Assembly: GCF_934643405.1 (NCBI RefSeq)
Contig: NZ_CAKUCL010000344.1
Span: forward strand, 1-5,983
Length of the DNA: 5,983 bases
From: an uncultured Actinoplanes sp.
GTDB lineage: Bacteria; Actinomycetota; Actinomycetes; Mycobacteriales; Micromonosporaceae
Direction of reading: 5' to 3'
Shown: piece after piece, positions 3,661-5,983 of the stretch
Layout: every line of letters begins with the position of its first letter
How positions within the stretch are numbered: the first letter of the stretch is position 1
Notes under the pieces: generated by a model
What the model was told of the DNA's origin: nothing
The model's database searches: none
Seen by the model: only the letters and a program-made list of their open reading frames with translations
Translations under genes and position numbers: made by a program

Positions 3661-5391
3661 ATGGCCCGGACGAAGAACAACCAGCGATCCGCCAATCGTG
3701 TGGCCGTCGATGTCGGAGCTACCGGTACGAATCCCGTGTCGAAGGGCTCGGTGGTCACGCTCGTCGTGAGTGTGCTCGCGGCGCTCTGGGCGGTCGCGAT
3801 GATGACCGTGCCGGGCCGCGTCGGCTACGTCTACTTCTTCACCTACGCCGAGTACTACCTCGGCGTCGTGTCACTGGTCTCGCTGTCGATCACCGTCATG
3901 GTCGGCCTGGTCGCGACGGACCGGCTGGTCCTGTCCATCCGGCAACGGGTGCTGCTGCAGTCCGCGCACCGGACCACCGGCGTGATCGCGGTGCTCTCCC
4001 TGGTGGGGCACGTCTGGACGAAGATCGGCGAGAAGCACATCGGGATCATCGACGCCTTCGTCCCGTTCCTGATGCCGTACAACAGGCTGTACATCGGCCT
4101 CGGCACGCTCTCCGGCTGGATCATGATCCTGGTGATGTGGACCGGCCTGGCCCGCTCCCGGTTCGTCGGCCGCGGCGCGCCCTGGATGTGGCGGGGCATC
4201 CACGCGATCTCCTACCTGATGTGGCCGATCGCCTTGGTCCACGGCCTGTCGGCCGGCCGGCCGGCGAAGCCCTGGGTGATCGTCAGCTACATCGTCTGCA
4301 TCCTGGCCGTCCTGGTCGGCCTGGCGGTCCGCCTGTCGGTGAGGCTCAACCGCCGCAAGGACTTCGCCTCGACCGCCGCCTCCGGCGGGATGAAGCCGGT
4401 CGGCAAGCTGGTGCCCACCAACGCGGCGCCGGTCACCAAGAAGGCCCGCCGGCGTGAGGAGCGGGTCGAGGAGCTCGGCCCGGTCGCCGTCGTGGACAGC
4501 TTCCAGCCGGCCGCGAACCTTCAGCCGGTCATGGCGCCGCCGGTCGTCGAGGCCGAGCCCGGCTACTTCGAGGATCTGGTCGCGCCGCGGCAGCGCCGGG
4601 GCGACGACGCCTTCGACGAGCCGACCGGGCTGATGTCGCGCCGGGCGCTGGACTTCGACGAGGACGAGCGTCCCCGCGGCCGCCGGTACGCCGAGCAGGA
4701 CATCGAGTACGACGAGCCGGCCCCGCGCGGCCGCCGCTACGCGCCCGAGGACACCGGCACCCGGATGCGCCGCCCGGATCTGGAGGACACGTCCACCCGG
4801 CTGCGTCGCTCCGAGCTGGAGGACACGTCCACCCGGCTGCGCCGGGCCGAGATGGAGGACACCCGCTACTACGAGGAGGCCCCGGCCCCTCGCCAGCGCC
4901 GGTACGCCGAGGACGAGCCCGTGCCGCGCGCCCGCCGCCGGGCCGAGGACCGCTACGACGACGCGCCGCGCGGCCGGCGCCACGCCGACCCGGGGGACTA
5001 CGACGAGATGCCGCGCTCGCGCAGCCCGCGCTACGCCGACGACGAGCCGCCACGACGAGGCGGACGGTCCGAGTCCCGCTACGGCGGGGAGGCCGAGGAT
5101 GCGCCCCGGGACCGGCGCGGCCGGGGCGCAGACATCGACCGCGCCGACTCGGGACGACACAGCCGCAGCGGGTTCGTGGACCTGGCGGCGGACGACGACG
5201 CGGACTACCTGCCGCCGGACGAGACCCCGACCCTGGTCGACATGGCCTCACGCCGGGCTCGCAAGGCGGCGCAGCAGGACTCCGGACGCGCCCAGGCGGG
5301 CCGGGGCGCCCGCCGCGGTGGGGGCGGACGGCGCAACGACGATGTGGCTGACGACGAGTACTGGTCGCAGCTGCGAGGAGAAGCGAATTGA
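3661..5391 (+). CDS. Ferric-reductase-like di-heme cytochrome b membrane protein with long disordered charged tail
   Basis: A 576-residue protein in two parts. Residues 1-230 carry six likely membrane helices, at about 30-50, 66-86, 104-120, 146-163, 177-195 and 204-224. H103 and H117 lie in helix 3 and H181 and H194 in helix 5, the two-pair histidine pattern that holds two b-type hemes in the ferric-reductase/YedZ-like fold. No FAD or NAD(P)H domain is fused, so electrons must come from a partner, most simply the NuoF-like protein encoded next. Residues 231-576 are hydrophilic and low in complexity, rich in Arg, Asp, Glu and Pro. They contain three 12-residue EDTxTRxRRxxx repeats (363-398) and about six copies of PRxRRYA-like motifs (338-459). 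The C-terminal DEYWSQLRGE segment is less repetitive. The tail should lie in the cytoplasm after helix 6. ATG 3661 is preferred; starts at 3634 or 3607 would add 9 or 18 residues. The stop overlaps the next start by 4 nt. Confidence 0.88.
   Translation: MARTKNNQRSANRVAVDVGATGTNPVSKGSVVTLVVSVLAALWAVAMMTVPGRVGYVYFFTYAEYYLGVVSLVSLSITVMVGLVATDRLVLSIRQRVLLQSAHRTTGVIAVLSLVGHVWTKIGEKHIGIIDAFVPFLMPYNRLYIGLGTLSGWIMILVMWTGLARSRFVGRGAPWMWRGIHAISYLMWPIALVHGLSAGRPAKPWVIVSYIVCILAVLVGLAVRLSVRLNRRKDFASTAASGGMKPVGKLVPTNAAPVTKKARRREERVEELGPVAVVDSFQPAANLQPVMAPPVVEAEPGYFEDLVAPRQRRGDDAFDEPTGLMSRRALDFDEDERPRGRRYAEQDIEYDEPAPRGRRYAPEDTGTRMRRPDLEDTSTRLRRSELEDTSTRLRRAEMEDTRYYEEAPAPRQRRYAEDEPVPRARRRAEDRYDDAPRGRRHADPGDYDEMPRSRSPRYADDEPPRRGGRSESRYGGEAEDAPRDRRGRGADIDRADSGRHSRSGFVDLAADDDADYLPPDETPTLVDMASRRARKAAQQDSGRAQAGRGARRGGGGRRNDDVADDEYWSQLRGEAN
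4747..4854 (+). repeat. Three in-frame 36-bp repeats encoding EDTxTRxRR units
   Basis: Units at 4747-4782, 4783-4818 and 4819-4854 encode EDTGTRMRRPDL, EDTSTRLRRSEL and EDTSTRLRRAEM. A fourth, broken unit follows as EDTRYYEE. A 26-base stretch is identical between 4780-4805 and 4816-4841, showing recent duplication. The 12-residue period alternates acidic, threonine and arginine groups. Confidence 0.9.
5375..5380 (+). promoter_or_regulatory. Ribosome-binding site for the NuoF-like gene, inside the reductase gene
   Basis: GAGGAG lies seven bases before TTG 5388, within the last codons of the upstream gene. It supports a TTG start in a TTGA stop/start overlap, the arrangement of translationally coupled genes. 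Confidence 0.85.
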
Positions 5392-5983
5392 GCACCGCCC
5401 AGGTTCCGCCGGTCACCGCGATCGGCACGCCGCGGATCACCGCGGGCTTCGACGAGTACGGCCGCCTGGACCTGCTCGCGCACCAGGAGGTGCACGGCGG
5501 GTTCGCGGCGCTGACCTCCGGTGAGCTGATCGGCCTGGCGGACCGGATCGAGCTGCGCGGCCGCGGCGGCGCGGGCTTCCCGTTCGCCCGGAAGGTGCGC
5601 GCGGTGCTCGACTCGTGCCGCCGCCAGGAACTGCCCCCGGTGATCGTGGTGAACGGCACCGAGGGCGAGCCGCCGTCCTGGAAGGACAAGGCGATCCTGA
5701 CCCGGGCGCCGCACCTGATCCTGGACGGCGCCGCCCTGGCCGCGGCCGCGCTGGACGCCGAGGAGATCGTGATCGGCATCGCCGACGACGGCATCGGCCA
5801 GAGCTCGATCACCGCGGCCCTGGCCGAGCGGCGGATGCCCTGCCCGACCCGGATCGTCACGGTGCCGCACCGGTTCATCTCCGGCGAGGGCGGCGCGCTG
5901 GTCCGCGGCATCAACGGCGAGGCGCACATCCCGCCCGGCCGCAAGGTGCGCTCCAGCGACAACGGCGTGATGGGCCTGCCCAC
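5388..5983 (+). CDS. NuoF-like NADH dehydrogenase flavoprotein subunit, 5' part
   Basis: The frame stays open from TTG 5388 to the window end: 198 codons of an incomplete gene. Residues 56-65 read LRGRGGAGFP, the glycine-rich FMN-binding signature of the complex I 51-kDa/NuoF/HoxF family. VVNGTEGEPPSWKDKAIL (87-104) corresponds to the family NADEGEPGxxKDRxxL block, followed by APHLILDGAALAA (107-119). SGEGGALVRGINGEAHIPP (165-183) matches the family GEExALxxSxEG region before the SLBB part. The protein probably takes electrons from NAD(P)H, or exchanges them with a ferredoxin, through FMN. The 4Fe-4S cysteine motif expected near the C-terminus is beyond the window and cannot be checked. Differences from true NuoF (NGTEGEPPS for NADEGEPGT, GEGGALV for GEETALI) suggest a stand-alone paralogue, not the complex I subunit. 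It overlaps the reductase stop by 4 nt with a good GAGGAG, so both are probably made as a pair. Confidence 0.9.
   Translation, partial: MSTAQVPPVTAIGTPRITAGFDEYGRLDLLAHQEVHGGFAALTSGELIGLADRIELRGRGGAGFPFARKVRAVLDSCRRQELPPVIVVNGTEGEPPSWKDKAILTRAPHLILDGAALAAAALDAEEIVIGIADDGIGQSSITAALAERRMPCPTRIVTVPHRFISGEGGALVRGINGEAHIPPGRKVRSSDNGVMGLP

Noticed and set aside
3432..3758. A 108-codon minus-strand frame across the divergent region
   Set aside because: It covers the ribosome-binding site and the first codons of the reductase gene in antisense, with no ribosome-binding site or recognisable domain.
2208..4457. A 749-codon open frame on the plus strand
   Set aside because: It runs antisense to the DUF3455 and membrane-protein genes and then in the wrong frame through the reductase gene. 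The product is a low-complexity Arg/Gly/Ala/Pro string without domains. Long chance frames are normal at this GC content, and the genes it overlaps have family motifs, signal peptides and ribosome-binding sites.
3871..5160. A 429-codon minus-strand frame opposite the reductase gene
   Set aside because: It is an antisense shadow: the translation is rich in Arg/Ala/Gly/Val/Asp and its apparent repeats only reflect the repeats of the real gene.
4529..5983. A 484-codon open frame on the minus strand opposite the reductase tail and NuoF-like gene
   Set aside because: It mirrors G/C-rich third positions of the plus-strand genes. The product is Arg/Pro/Ser-rich without motifs, whereas the plus strand shows clear NuoF motifs and a coupled start.

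Overview
The window is very GC-rich, with strong third-position G/C bias and GTG and TTG starts beside ATG. The gene set (a divergent PP2C phosphatase, a DUF305 lipoprotein, a DUF3455 protein, and a ferric-reductase-like membrane protein followed by a NuoF-like flavoprotein) points to a filamentous actinomycete. The overall look fits Micromonosporaceae (Actinoplanes-like). The genus is an inference; no rRNA or other marker gene is present.

Layout. Bases 1-69 are the 3' end of a plus-strand gene, followed by a strong GC-rich hairpin (93-133). A PP2C-type protein phosphatase (158-910, +) comes next. Its stop codon abuts the stop codon of a convergent gene on the minus strand. Three minus-strand genes follow, all predicted to be exported: a DUF305 protein with a collagen-like Gly/Pro linker (911-1534), a DUF3455 protein (1802-2392), and a type I single-pass membrane protein of unknown function (2493-3293). 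A five-copy, 25-27 bp GC-rich tandem repeat (1636-1765) lies between the DUF3455 and DUF305 genes. A 367-bp divergent control region (3294-3660), with the only marked AT-rich pocket I noticed in the window, separates this block from a plus-strand operon. That operon holds a ferric-reductase/cytochrome b-like membrane protein with a roughly 345-residue disordered charged tail (3661-5391). It overlaps by 4 nt a NuoF-like FMN/SLBB-type flavoprotein (5388 to beyond the window end), which starts at TTG.

How they may work together. The plus-strand pair looks like a small membrane redox unit: a soluble NuoF-like subunit handling NAD(P)H or ferredoxin electrons, coupled in translation to a bis-histidyl di-heme membrane protein. 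The minus-strand block looks like cell-envelope proteins without assigned function. I saw no tRNA, rRNA, CRISPR array or mobile element. The most notable items are the repeat-built tail of the reductase and its coupling to NuoF, the tandem repeat array, the apparently leaderless starts of the PP2C and DUF305 genes, and a pair of direct repeats 19 bp apart upstream of the membrane-protein gene.
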